This document shows positions 29,043 through 38,001 of a stretch of 64,000 nucleotides of DNA, one piece after another. Every line of letters starts with the position of its first letter. The stretch's first letter is position 1. Below the pieces are notes generated by a model. That model ran no database searches and had not been told where the DNA came from. It saw only the letters and a program-made list of their open reading frames with translations. The stretch is from Opitutus sp. GAS368 (GTDB taxonomy: Bacteria; Verrucomicrobiota; Verrucomicrobiia; Opitutales; Opitutaceae): contig CAMDOF010000010.1 of NCBI GenBank assembly GCA_945903465.1, positions 25,344 to 89,343 on the forward strand, read 5' to 3'. A program made the position numbers and the translations under genes.

Positions 29043-32000
29043 TTAAAACGTACCTTTAACGCCTAGTGTCCACAGCGAACCATAGCGCTCGCGCGAACGC
29101 AGCTGGCTGGCGTAGGGCGTCGACGGGCCGACCGTCGTCCCATCGTTGGAGACGTCGCCCACATTACGCAGATTGGCAAAAACGCCCCAACGACGCCACA
29201 GCGTGTATTCACCCAAGACGTCCACGGTATTCCGCGAGGGCGTGTAGTTATAGGTCTCCGGCTCGATCCCCACTCCCGTCAACGCACTCCCAAGCCGCTG
29301 GGCCGCCCGGAAACTCGCATTCAAACGCACACTGAACCGCGGCCGCGTCAGGCTCACCCCCCAAGATCCATGGTGGGAGATTTCATTGAAGGCGACCGCG
29401 CCTAGGTGCGTGCCATCGCTGGCGCGCACACTCAGGTTGCCAAAAACGTGGAGGCCTCGCGCCCAGTGCGGAAGAAACGTCAGCGCTTGTTTGTAGCTCG
29501 CCTCCGCCCCTTCCATTCGTACCGCACCAGGCAGGTTATATTGGGTCGCGACTTCGTAGGCCCCGTACTCATTCGCTTCCAATCCATAGAGCGCCAGAAA
29601 GTCCGGACTCGCGCTCAACACCGTGTTCCCAAAGAAATTTTTAAAATCACGCCGAAACGCTCCCACCGCCACCTGGCCCACTCCTTCAAAATAATACTCT
29701 AATCGTACTTTAATCGTCGTCGCCGTCCATGGCTTGATCCCCGCGTTGTTCACCACAATCCGGTTCGCCGGGCTGGGCAAATTATCGGTATTCGGCAGGG
29801 TGACCCCGCCCGCGTACTGATTGAAGTCAGGCGGCCCAATCGATTGGGAGACCGCCGCGCGCGCAATCAGGTTTTCGCGGATATTAAAACTCGCGTTGAT
29901 ACTGGGAAACCAGCGGAGATATTCTTTTTCCACGTGGGCCTTCCGCTCTAAAAGAGTCAGCTTGGAAATCTCGAGCGCATTTGCCGTGAGCGCGACGGGC
30001 CGGCCAGCGCTGTCCAACAACGGTCGACCATTCGCATCGCGGCGGACATTGCGCGCGAGGTCCGTCAAAGGACCTTGGCCAGCGACATTCGTTTGTTCCA
30101 CGCGCACGCCACCCACCAGCAGCAGGCGGCGGCTTAGGAGCGAGACATCGCCCCGCAGATAGGCGGCCGAAACCCCTTCGATCGCGTACTTGGATCCGCT
30201 GACCAGTGCGCGATAATTGGCGTTTTCATCCAAAGTGAACTGCGCCGGGTTCGCTTTAAAATAGGCGAAAGTCTCCTTGTAATCGGGAAACTCCATCTTC
30301 GAAAAACCATAGGGGCCGACGCGCTGAGCGATGTACGAATCAAGAAATGGCGCCGCACTGCCAGGCGTCGCGTTACCTCGATAGACGTAGCTGGATGCAC
30401 CCGCCTTGATATCCTTTGCGCTCTGCCGAAACTCCCCGCCGCCCTTCAACGTCACAGGCACCGCCCAAATAAAATCGCGTCGAAGATGGCCATACGCGCT
30501 GAAATTCACGTCCCGCGCACGTTGCGGATTTTCTGTGACTGTATCCAAGGAGTAATTCGCCAACCGGAAGGGATCCAGCGGCGCGCGGGTCGCGTTGTCC
30601 AAGACGGTGATCACGCCGGGGCGCGTATCTATAATCTGGTCAAACCCGATCGAAACTCCCGTGCGGCGGGCCGTCGTGGTTAGCAGCATCCCTTTGTCAG
30701 TGCTGCGAATCGCATTCGTCCCATACGAACGACCGACCCCGCCCTCCGCCTTCCAGAGCGGCCCATCGTGGCGCCATGTCACGGTCGGCATATACGTGCG
30801 ATTTTCCCGCACCCGGCCATTGCCCGAGGTCACCACCAGATTACCCGCCCCCGCGACTCCTTGCGCAGACGTGGGCGTAAAGGTTCCCGCAACAATTTGC
30901 GTAGGGTTAAACTGGATACTTCTCGCTGCCGTCCAGCCGTCAAAGGAAGAGTACTGATACGAAAGCGCGAGACGATCGTAGGGCGTCAGCTTCCCATCGA
31001 TGGTCAGCCCCAGCGAATCACGCGAGGACTCCTTGGGCGCATCCGTGATCGTGTAGGCCGAAAGGTAGGGGCGCCCCGGCACCGTGTGCGGGAAGGCCGT
31101 CCCGTTCGTGGCCGCACTCACGCCTCGCCAGGTATTGGTGTGCCCCACTTGGTGGGAATACTGGGTGGAAGCACCCGTCGCGACGGAGAAGCCGAAGCGG
31201 CGGTTGACCGGCACGATCCAGGAAAAATCGAACCCGGGATGAACCATTCGGCGCGGATCCCGATAGAGGCTGGGCACCTTGCTCAGATCAATCGCATCGT
31301 CGCGCATCATCAGGTAAACACTGCCGTTAAACACAGGCTTCGTTCGCTCAAACGAGCTCCGCGGCACAAGATTCACCGATCCCGCCAAGGCCGAACCGGG
31401 CGAATCCGGCGTCGGGGAATGCGCCACCTCGATGCGAGAAATGTTGTTGAGGTTAAAAAAACCCACCTCGACCGCGCGCCCAACGCCGGTCGGGCTGGCT
31501 AAGTTCAGTCCAGCGAGCGTCACCGGCGTATTCGCGGCCGGCGCTCCGTCAATCGATACCGTGCGCGCGTCACCACCACTGAGATCAACCGTAATCCCCG
31601 GTAAATAGCGCAAAAATTCCGCCACATTACCTTCCGCCACCGCGCCAAATTCATCCGTAGAAACGACATTCTTTACGTTCGGAGCAAAACGTTGCTCGTT
31701 AATCGCGACCGCCGCACCTGCCATCTCGCGCGAAACATCGACCACAAACGAATCGAGCTGGATCGCTTTTTCCGCTCCGATCGCCACCGCTTTTACGTCC
31801 ACAAGCGCAATTTCGGTTTGCACAGTCTGGCCCGCCACGACCACAACCGAGATCATCTGCGGCGCGGCACCCGTATAAAAGACGCGCAAAACCACCGATC
31901 CCGCCGGCACGTTCGTCAGGCGGAAGTGGCCATCCGCATCCGTAGCGGTCACGAACGCGGCACTCCCTATGCTCACCCGGGCATGCTCGACGTTAGTCCC

Positions 32001-32180
32001 ACTGCGCGGGTTGAATACTCGACCTTCAATCGTACCTGACCCCAGCGCTGCGGCTCTGGAGTTAACGGGCGCAAGCTCGGCCGCTCGGCTGGGCAAACCA
32101 ACGAAGCAAGCCGCCCCAGCCATTGCCGCCATCCAGTAATAGATGCCGCCACGGTCAACGAAAGAAATCAAAGGTTTCAC
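29043..32180 (-). CDS. TonB-dependent receptor with carboxypeptidase-like N-terminal domain
   Basis: A 1045-aa outer-membrane receptor. A signal peptide (hydrophobic run IYYWMAAMAGAACFVGL) is followed by a carboxypeptidase-like domain (~50-130: GTIEGRVFNPRSGTNVEHARVSIG, GHFRLTNVPAGSVVLRVFY), a plug (~165-275: VKNVVSTDEFGAVAEGNVAEFLRYLPGI, VSIDGAPA, RIEVAHSPTPDSPGSALAGSVNL) and a barrel ending GVKGTF. The start is GTG 32180, or ATG 32132 within the signal peptide. It heads the operon with the sulfatase at 27589. It differs clearly in sequence from the receptor at 22465, so the two pairs probably serve different ligands. Confidence 0.92.
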   Translation of the reverse strand: MKPLISFVDRGGIYYWMAAMAGAACFVGLPSRAAELAPVNSRAAALGSGTIEGRVFNPRSGTNVEHARVSIGSAAFVTATDADGHFRLTNVPAGSVVLRVFYTGAAPQMISVVVVAGQTVQTEIALVDVKAVAIGAEKAIQLDSFVVDVSREMAGAAVAINEQRFAPNVKNVVSTDEFGAVAEGNVAEFLRYLPGITVDLSGGDARTVSIDGAPAANTPVTLAGLNLASPTGVGRAVEVGFFNLNNISRIEVAHSPTPDSPGSALAGSVNLVPRSSFERTKPVFNGSVYLMMRDDAIDLSKVPSLYRDPRRMVHPGFDFSWIVPVNRRFGFSVATGASTQYSHQVGHTNTWRGVSAATNGTAFPHTVPGRPYLSAYTITDAPKESSRDSLGLTIDGKLTPYDRLALSYQYSSFDGWTAARSIQFNPTQIVAGTFTPTSAQGVAGAGNLVVTSGNGRVRENRTYMPTVTWRHDGPLWKAEGGVGRSYGTNAIRSTDKGMLLTTTARRTGVSIGFDQIIDTRPGVITVLDNATRAPLDPFRLANYSLDTVTENPQRARDVNFSAYGHLRRDFIWAVPVTLKGGGEFRQSAKDIKAGASSYVYRGNATPGSAAPFLDSYIAQRVGPYGFSKMEFPDYKETFAYFKANPAQFTLDENANYRALVSGSKYAIEGVSAAYLRGDVSLLSRRLLLVGGVRVEQTNVAGQGPLTDLARNVRRDANGRPLLDSAGRPVALTANALEISKLTLLERKAHVEKEYLRWFPSINASFNIRENLIARAAVSQSIGPPDFNQYAGGVTLPNTDNLPSPANRIVVNNAGIKPWTATTIKVRLEYYFEGVGQVAVGAFRRDFKNFFGNTVLSASPDFLALYGLEANEYGAYEVATQYNLPGAVRMEGAEASYKQALTFLPHWARGLHVFGNLSVRASDGTHLGAVAFNEISHHGSWGVSLTRPRFSVRLNASFRAAQRLGSALTGVGIEPETYNYTPSRNTVDVLGEYTLWRRWGVFANLRNVGDVSNDGTTVGPSTPYASQLRSRERYGSLWTLGVKGTF

Positions 32181-32571
32181 GGTAAGATGTGCGCCGGGCG
32201 ATTCAGCGGAAACTCGGCGCCACGTTTATACGCCGAGAAATTTCTCCCGGTCGAACCTAATTAACCGCCCCGGGCGACTGCCACCGCGCTGCGCATTTCC
32301 AGAGCGCACCCACCCGTTCACTCCCTCACGCTTCGCCACGCCTCCGCGACGGCGGACCCTCCCGCTTTGTACTCAACCCACTCAACCGCCCGCGCGAACC
32401 GCCCACTCAACCGCCCGCGCGAACCGCCCGCTCAACCGCCCGCGCGAACCGCCCGCGCGAGTGCACCCGCCCACTCAACCGCCCGCGCGAGTCCTTGACA
32501 CCTTTGACCGCGCTTCCCCACTCTCTTCCTTTTCTTCACGCTAACCCGCCAGCCCGAATCGATTTCCCGCT
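32181..32571. other. Divergent intergenic region with tandem repeats
   Basis: About 390 bases between the TonB receptor and efp starts. It must contain both promoters. The right half is dominated by the 25-nt repeats listed separately; no gene is supported. Confidence 0.55.
32381..32490. repeat. 25-nt tandem repeat, 3 copies plus a detached partial copy
   Basis: Units of 25 bases beginning CTCAACCGCCCGCGCGAACC occur at 32381-32405, 32406-32430 and 32431-32455, differing only in the last base. A partial copy (CTCAACCGCCCGCGCGA) lies at 32474-32490. They sit about 80 bases before the efp start, where they could affect its promoter. Confidence 0.93.
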
Positions 32572-33129
32572 ATGCCAGCAGCCAACGACATCCGCAAAGG
32601 CCAAGTCATTAAGTTCAACGGCGAGCCTCACCTCGTCATGGAAACGCAACATCGGACCCCCGGTAATTTGCGCGCCTTCGTGCAAATCAAGATGAGAAAT
32701 CTGCGATACGGAAAAGCCCTCGACCAACGGTTTGGATCGACCGACACGATCGAGGTCCTTCCCACCGACCGCAAAACACTGGAATTTAGCTATGTCGACC
32801 GCGGAGCTTACGCGTTCATGGACCCGGAGACGTTTGAACAAATCGAGTTGAACGAGAGCCAACTGGGAGACGTGAAAAACTACCTCGCCCCCGGCGGGAA
32901 GGTGGACATTCTTTTTGTCGACGAACGCCCGCTCTCGGTTGACCTCCCCTCGACCGTTTCACTCAAGGTCATTGAATCGGCTGACGGCATAAAAGGGGAT
33001 ACCGCGAGCAACGTCCAAAAGCCCGCCAAGCTCGAAACGGGCCTGATCATTCAAGTGCCGCTCTTCATCAAAGAGGGTGAATCGATCCGCGTTAGCACGG
33101 TGGACGGTTCGTACCTCGGGCGAGACTGA
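32572..33129 (+). CDS. efp: Elongation factor P
   Basis: EF-P binds ribosomes stalled at polyproline and stimulates peptide bond formation. The 185-aa protein has the three expected beta-barrel domains, with IRKGQVIKFNGEPHLV at the start, FMDPETFEQIEL in the middle and GLIIQVPLFIKEGESIRVSTVDGSYLGR at the end (the EF-P signature region). The loop that reaches the peptidyl centre reads HRTPGNLRAF; aligned to Escherichia coli KPGKGQAF, the position of the modified Lys34 is Asn32 here. A clear terminator follows. It converges on the Mrr-like gene. Confidence 0.96.
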   Translation: MPAANDIRKGQVIKFNGEPHLVMETQHRTPGNLRAFVQIKMRNLRYGKALDQRFGSTDTIEVLPTDRKTLEFSYVDRGAYAFMDPETFEQIELNESQLGDVKNYLAPGGKVDILFVDERPLSVDLPSTVSLKVIESADGIKGDTASNVQKPAKLETGLIIQVPLFIKEGESIRVSTVDGSYLGRD

Positions 33130-33151
33130 CCAGTCGAAGGTCTCCCTCGCG

Positions 33152-33177
33152 CCCGCGGCTCATCCCGCGGGTTTTTT
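33152..33177 (+). terminator. Intrinsic terminator after efp
   Basis: A 7-bp stem (CCCGCGG at 33152-33158 with CCGCGGG at 33165-33171), 6-base loop and six T immediately after. It lies 22 bases downstream of the efp stop. Confidence 0.88.
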
Positions 33178-33178
33178 A

Positions 33179-34807
33179 TTAACTCCAACTCGGGATGACT
33201 TGATTGGAGTGCGCGGGGCATTTCCAGACCGGCGAGAGCCCACTCGCAAGCACCATCCGCGCATCACACTTCGGACAGCTCGGCGTCTGATAATCCCCCT
33301 CCGAAATCACCCGCATCATCTCCGCCCTCGCCATCGGGGGGAGCGCGTTAAGTTTTTCCACAAAAATATCCCCCGGTAGCAAGGTGATATGCTTTTCCTC
33401 AGCGTAATCACGCGCGCTCACACTGAACTTCCCGGTCGTAATCACGTATCCCCGCTTCACCTGATCGGCGGAAAGCGCCGCAAAAAGTGCTTGGAGCGAA
33501 GCCACGTCCAACAAACCCACCGGATGGGAAATACACTGCACATAAGCGAAAGGCCGCTCCTCTCCCTTCCAAAAAATCCTCACCTGCACCGACGCCATCG
33601 GTCCCAGCTTGGATCGTTCCGCCACAACCCCCGTCTTCACATAGTAGTCAACCACCAGATTTTCAAAACGCTTCCATTCCAATTTTGTAATGAAATCTAA
33701 CGTGAAGTTCGCCGGCACGCCGCCGTCATTGGCGGCCGTCTCTCTCGGCGGCATTTCCTCCACGGTCGAGGCGGCCAGGTCAAGCCGCCGCTGGAGACTA
33801 CGCCAAAAATAATAACCCAAAGCCCCGCCGAGCACGAGGCAGAGGGTCACCCCCGTTGACACGGAGAAGAAGCTCCTGGCCGGCACATCATCGAGCGCAC
33901 GGTTGGCCACCGCTCGCGCTGACCGCAGCTCAGACAGTTTCACTTTACGCGCCTGCTCCGCGGCATTTCGCTCCGCCGCCGCCAACTCCTCGGCCGCCGC
34001 CGCGCGGGCCGCAACCTCCGCCGAGCGATCGGGTAAATAATCGAAAGCTTCCTTGGGCGCCAAGGCTCGTCGATTTATCGGAGGAGCCGAAGTTACCTCT
34101 GGCGCCTCGAAACCGGTAACTGGACTGGGCTGACCACGAGTTACGGCCATCGTCGGCCCGTCCGCGACGGCTGGCTTCTTTCCCTCTGGATTGGGGGCGG
34201 CATTGGCCGCGCTCCCCGCGGGTTCGAGCCGGCGCTCGAGACCTGCCGCAGTCGTCCGCGGTAACTGGAGCGAAGGCTGTGTCCGCGCGATCGGCAGTAC
34301 CGAATTTCCCGTTGGCCGCCGCACCTGCTTGATCACGATCTTCGGCTCTGGCGCCGGCAGGGCGCCCGGCCCACCCGACGAAACCGTCGCATCGGGCGTC
34401 GGTGCGACCACCGGGACCACTGGGGGACTGTTTGGGCTCGCAGATAATCCACTCGCCGCTGCCGCCGCCGCGCCCACCGCATCGGTCCCGGTCGTTCCCA
34501 TCGCCTTAGGATCCGCGGCAAGCGCTGGCGGGCGACGCGCTACGGGTTCACTCGAAAGTTGCTCCTCTTCAATCACAATGCCGTCCCGCAGCACCAAACG
34601 CTCTTTATCAAAAAACATCACGACGCGATTACCAGCCACGATCTGGCTCTTCGGACGACCCAGACGTGTAAAAACTTGCGCCCGCGTCAGACCCATGAGC
34701 GTCGGGGCGCCCGCCGGCTCCGCCGCCAACGCGGCCGGTGCGCTGACGATCGCGAGAACCCACGCCAATAAAAAAACTTTCAAGCGGTGAGCGAGCTTCG
34801 GAGACAT
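33179..34807 (-). CDS. Membrane-anchored Mrr-like domain protein, probably not a nuclease
   Basis: A 542-aa protein with a signal peptide (FLLAWVLAIVSAPAALA), an SmpA-like short motif (GLTRAQVFTRLGRPKSQIV), a long Ala/Pro-rich linker, a charged helical stretch (~265-300), a membrane segment (TGVTLCLVLGGALGYYFWRS, ~310-330) and an Mrr-like domain from about residue 372 (LEWKRFENLVVDYYVKTG, ADQVKRGYVITTGKFSVSARDYAEEKHITLLPG). The tail has CPKC and KCPAH, a likely zinc ribbon. Mrr nucleases need an Asp in DGGID and a Lys in QxK; here these positions read PMASV and QCI. The Mrr-like domain would lie in the cytoplasm. Function is unknown. Confidence 0.75.
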   Translation of the reverse strand: MSPKLAHRLKVFLLAWVLAIVSAPAALAAEPAGAPTLMGLTRAQVFTRLGRPKSQIVAGNRVVMFFDKERLVLRDGIVIEEEQLSSEPVARRPPALAADPKAMGTTGTDAVGAAAAAASGLSASPNSPPVVPVVAPTPDATVSSGGPGALPAPEPKIVIKQVRRPTGNSVLPIARTQPSLQLPRTTAAGLERRLEPAGSAANAAPNPEGKKPAVADGPTMAVTRGQPSPVTGFEAPEVTSAPPINRRALAPKEAFDYLPDRSAEVAARAAAAEELAAAERNAAEQARKVKLSELRSARAVANRALDDVPARSFFSVSTGVTLCLVLGGALGYYFWRSLQRRLDLAASTVEEMPPRETAANDGGVPANFTLDFITKLEWKRFENLVVDYYVKTGVVAERSKLGPMASVQVRIFWKGEERPFAYVQCISHPVGLLDVASLQALFAALSADQVKRGYVITTGKFSVSARDYAEEKHITLLPGDIFVEKLNALPPMARAEMMRVISEGDYQTPSCPKCDARMVLASGLSPVWKCPAHSNQVIPSWS

Positions 34808-34920
34808 AGTTTCTAAAAATGAATGGCTCTAAGCTGAGCCCATCGCAATTCCCAACTGACAACTTTTCTACAGATCAGCCAAGGCCGGCCAGAGGCTCGC
34901 CTCACCGCGCACGCACCACC

Positions 34921-36159
34921 TCAAATCACCTTCGCCCATAGAACTTTTAAATAACGACTTTCCAAACAATTGGAAAAAACGGGATGGTCCGTGCCCGGCC
35001 CCGTGCGATCAAAAAATTGCAAACGACGACTCTGGCGGTGGGCCGCCTTGATGACGTGCGCCTCGAAATCTTCGAGGGATAATAAGCCCGAACAAGAGCA
35101 TGTCACAAAAATCCCGCCGATCTTCACGAGCGAAATCGCCAGTAAGTTGAGGTCCTCGTATTTCTGGCGGCCTTCCCAGTTACCGTGTTCATCGCGCGTA
35201 AAAATAAATTTTGGCGGATCGAGCACGACTACGTCCCATTTCTCGCCGTTCGTCTGCATCTGGCGGGCATAAGCAAAAGCATCCGCGTGCACAAATTTGA
35301 GGCGCGCCTGGTTGAGATTCGCGTTGCGCTTCGCTTGTGCGATCGCCACCTCGTCGAGATCGACACTCGTGACCTCGGTAGCTCCCCCGATAACCTTGGC
35401 GTTGAGAGAAAATCCCCCCGTGTAACAACAGAGATCCAACACGCGCGCGCCGGCCGTAAACCGCCCAAGCCCACGCCGATTGTCCCGCTGGTCGCAGAAA
35501 AATCCCGTCTTATGCCCTTCGGCGAAATCAACTTCATACCGAACACCGTGTTCGCGAATTTTTACCGTCCGGGGCGCAGCCGCGTTGGTCTCATTAAACG
35601 TCGACGGCTTGATCCCTTCCAAGCTGCCCAGATCATGATCGACCTGCACCCGCGCCCACTTCGTCCCCGCCAGCTCATGCAGAAGGGGCAACCACGCCGG
35701 TAAGCGTTGCGCGATACCGAGCGAGTAGACCTCGCACAAAAGCGTGTCACCATAGCGGTCAATCGTGAGCCCGCTCAGCCCATCCCCATCAGAGTTTATC
35801 AACCGGTAGGCATCCGTGGTTTCTTCCAATTTAAAGATCGCGCGCCGCAACTCCACCGCCCGCCGAATCGCCACTTCGAAATAAGATTCGCTCACCGGCT
35901 CAGTCGAATGGCAGACCACTCGCAGCGGAATTTTCGCCCGTGGATTGAAAAGCCCACCGCCCGTCAAATTGCCGTTCTTATCGTAAACATTGACGAAATC
36001 ACCCGGGCGCGCATCACCCGAAACCTGACCAAGCAAACGGGGAAAAATCGCCGGCTGAAAGGTAAAATACTTTAATTGCGCCCATGGCTTCGGCCACGCG
36101 TCGCGATTGATGATCGGCAGCGGCGTTTTCTCACTTTTGGGAGCTGGAAAATCAGACAT
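34921..36159 (-). CDS. Class I SAM-dependent rRNA methyltransferase, RlmI-like
   Basis: About 412 aa. The N-terminus has a PUA-like RNA-binding domain (GDFVNVYDKNGNLTGGGLFNP), then SDGDGLSGLTIDRYGDTLL, and the C-terminal Rossmann domain has VLDLCCYTGGFSLNA (SAM site), VTSVDLDEVAI and WDVVVLDPPKFI, the D-P-P-K motif of 5-methylcytosine RNA methyltransferases of the RlmI/RlmK type. CSCSGLLS near the end holds the usual Cys. It probably methylates a cytosine of 23S rRNA. Start at 36159 (MSDFPAP) fits family length; the frame is open upstream across the deoA terminator. Confidence 0.9.
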   Translation of the reverse strand: MSDFPAPKSEKTPLPIINRDAWPKPWAQLKYFTFQPAIFPRLLGQVSGDARPGDFVNVYDKNGNLTGGGLFNPRAKIPLRVVCHSTEPVSESYFEVAIRRAVELRRAIFKLEETTDAYRLINSDGDGLSGLTIDRYGDTLLCEVYSLGIAQRLPAWLPLLHELAGTKWARVQVDHDLGSLEGIKPSTFNETNAAAPRTVKIREHGVRYEVDFAEGHKTGFFCDQRDNRRGLGRFTAGARVLDLCCYTGGFSLNAKVIGGATEVTSVDLDEVAIAQAKRNANLNQARLKFVHADAFAYARQMQTNGEKWDVVVLDPPKFIFTRDEHGNWEGRQKYEDLNLLAISLVKIGGIFVTCSCSGLLSLEDFEAHVIKAAHRQSRRLQFFDRTGPGTDHPVFSNCLESRYLKVLWAKVI

Positions 36160-36205
36160 GAGTGCAGTCGGCACCAAAGCAGTCGTACTCGCAATGAAGG
36201 AGTAG

Positions 36206-36237
36206 GCAAAAAAAGGCCGGCCCTTTTCGGCCGGCCT
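36206..36237 (-). terminator. Intrinsic terminator after the pyrimidine phosphorylase gene
   Basis: On the minus strand an AGGCCGGCC/GGCCGGCCT 9-bp stem (36214-36222 with 36229-36237) with a 6-base loop is followed by a run of seven or eight T (36206-36213). The gene upstream ends at 36266. The A-rich other flank means it could also work in the plus direction. Confidence 0.85.
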
Positions 36238-36265
36238 CAAAAAATGCCCTTGGCTGAGAACTCGT

Positions 36266-37612
36266 TTACGCCACCCGTTCCACAATCAACGGCGGAGGCG
36301 TCGGGCGCTTGGGCGCAAGCCGGTAAGCGTTCTTAAAATACTCCAGCGCCTGCTCGAGCTTCGCTTCATCGTTATAATGAATCATCATCAGCGGCTCGCC
36401 CTGCTTCACTTGCGTACCCACTTTTCTGATTTCGGAAACACCCACTGCGTGATCCACCTTGCCATCCGGTTTTTCCGCGCCCGCCCCGAGAATGTGCACG
36501 CCGCGGGCAATCATCGCCGCATTGATCGTATGCACGTAACCGCGTTTCGGCGCCGGGAGCTTCCGAATATGGCGCGCGGGTACAAACTTCTCAGGATGAT
36601 CAATGAAAGAAACATCGCCACCCTGAGCCTTAATCAAGTCCTTGAATTTCTCCAACGCGGAACCGTCCGAGAGGTGACGGAGCACCGTTTGCTTCGCGGA
36701 CAGCGTGGAGCCAGCCACTCCAGCCAAGCGGACGATTTCCATCCCAAGCTTCAAAACGAGCTCCTTCATGTCCTCCGGACCTTCCCCCTTCAGCAGCTGA
36801 ATCGCCTCTTTAATTTCGAGCGCCGTACCCACCGAGTCACCCAAAGGCTGGTTCATGTCCGTCACGAGCGCGACACACCGCCGCTTCATCGAACGTCCCA
36901 CCCGCGTCATCGAGCGCGCCAATTGTTTCGCTTGCTCTAAGTCCTTGATGAATGAACCGTTGCCCCATTTGACGTCAATGACGAGACCTTCGGATCCTTC
37001 CGCGAGTTTTCGCGAGAGGACGCTCCCTGTAATCAGCGGGAGACTGGGGATAGTCCCCGTCTCCTTCCTCAATTCGTAAAACTTGGCGTCAGCCGGGGCG
37101 AGTTCCTTCGACTGCTCAATAATAGCGCCACCAATACGCGCTAGTTGCGAAGCAAAATGCTCGTTCGAGAGATGGCCTTTAAAACCGGGGACCGCCGCCA
37201 ACTTCTCTAATGTGTTAATAATGAAGTCATGCTCAACCCCGCACATCATCGGCACCACCACGCCCGCGGCCATCGCCAAGGGCACCAAAACCAGCGAGGT
37301 TTTGTCGCCCACCCCACCAGTGGAATACTTATCGATCTTGGGTTTCGCAATGTGCGATAAATCGATCACCTCGCCCGACAACATCATTTCCTCGGTCAGA
37401 TCCGCGGTCTCTTGGGCCGACATGCCCGAAAAATAAATCGCCATCGCGAGCGCCGCGAGTTGGTGCTGGGGCATCTCCCCGTCCAGCGCACTATCAATAA
37501 TATAGCGGATTTCTTCCTGCGTAAACTCACCGCCATCCCTCTTTTTTTCGATCAGAAAGGTAAACGTCGGTTTGATAAAGCGCCGGGCCGGAATGTGTCG
37601 TTTGCTGGTCAT
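36266..37612 (-). CDS. Thymidine/pyrimidine-nucleoside phosphorylase family protein, atypical signature
   Basis: A 448-aa protein with the full fold: helical domain (EEIRYIIDSALDGEMPQHQLAALAMAIYFSGM), phosphate-site KYSTGGVGDKTSLVLVPLA near residue 94, LAPADAKFYELRKETGT with the base-binding Arg, SLPLITGSVLSRKLAEGSEGLVIDVKWGNGSF, and the C-terminal barrel-sandwich GYVHTINAAMIARG. The family cleaves pyrimidine nucleosides with phosphate. The hallmark SGRGLGHTGGT is replaced by CGVEHDFIINT, and the His of KHSTGG is Tyr, although Arg, Ser and Lys of the base pocket are kept. The reading frame is intact, so this is not a frameshift. Activity may be altered. Confidence 0.82.
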   Translation of the reverse strand: MTSKRHIPARRFIKPTFTFLIEKKRDGGEFTQEEIRYIIDSALDGEMPQHQLAALAMAIYFSGMSAQETADLTEEMMLSGEVIDLSHIAKPKIDKYSTGGVGDKTSLVLVPLAMAAGVVVPMMCGVEHDFIINTLEKLAAVPGFKGHLSNEHFASQLARIGGAIIEQSKELAPADAKFYELRKETGTIPSLPLITGSVLSRKLAEGSEGLVIDVKWGNGSFIKDLEQAKQLARSMTRVGRSMKRRCVALVTDMNQPLGDSVGTALEIKEAIQLLKGEGPEDMKELVLKLGMEIVRLAGVAGSTLSAKQTVLRHLSDGSALEKFKDLIKAQGGDVSFIDHPEKFVPARHIRKLPAPKRGYVHTINAAMIARGVHILGAGAEKPDGKVDHAVGVSEIRKVGTQVKQGEPLMMIHYNDEAKLEQALEYFKNAYRLAPKRPTPPPLIVERVA

Positions 37613-38001
37613 GAGTAAGTGAGTTGCAAGGCCTTGATTCCTCGTGCTCGCCTCGCGGAAAGGTTACAAACCAGAGTCCCGCGAGGAAAAAGTCGAGGCA
37701 AAAGCACGTCTCGGAAAAATTTACCTCACGAGAATTCGTGAGCGTCCACGGACACTTCCCGCGCGACTGACCACGCGCAGCACCGGTCGACCCGCGTAAC
37801 AATCAGCGAGCGCGCGCCCGCGCGAGGGCGGAGCTAAGGAACACCGCGCGCCCCACCGGTGCCGTCGGGCGAACCTCCGCCGCCGTTCACCGGTTGGGCG
37901 AACAATTCTCGCGCGCGCCGAAGAGCGAACGTGCGAACGCTGGCCGGGCCCCTTATAAATCTTGTCGCAACGGCCGACCTCGCGTGAGACTCGCCACCCG
38001 C
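37613..38001. other. Divergent intergenic region
   Basis: About 390 bases between the phosphorylase gene and the YfhO-like gene. The right part is rich in GCGCGC runs and holds two imperfect copies of ACCGGT...GGGCGAAC (near 37854 and 37890). No gene or RNA is supported. The promoter of the glycan cluster presumably lies here. Confidence 0.45.

Noticed and set aside
32381..32490. Tandem repeats as a possible CRISPR array
   Set aside because: Units are adjacent without spacers, and no cas genes are present.
36266..37612. Frameshift as the cause of the odd phosphorylase signature
   Set aside because: The other frames of the segment do not encode the expected glycine-rich motif and contain stops, and the flanking protein is in one frame.
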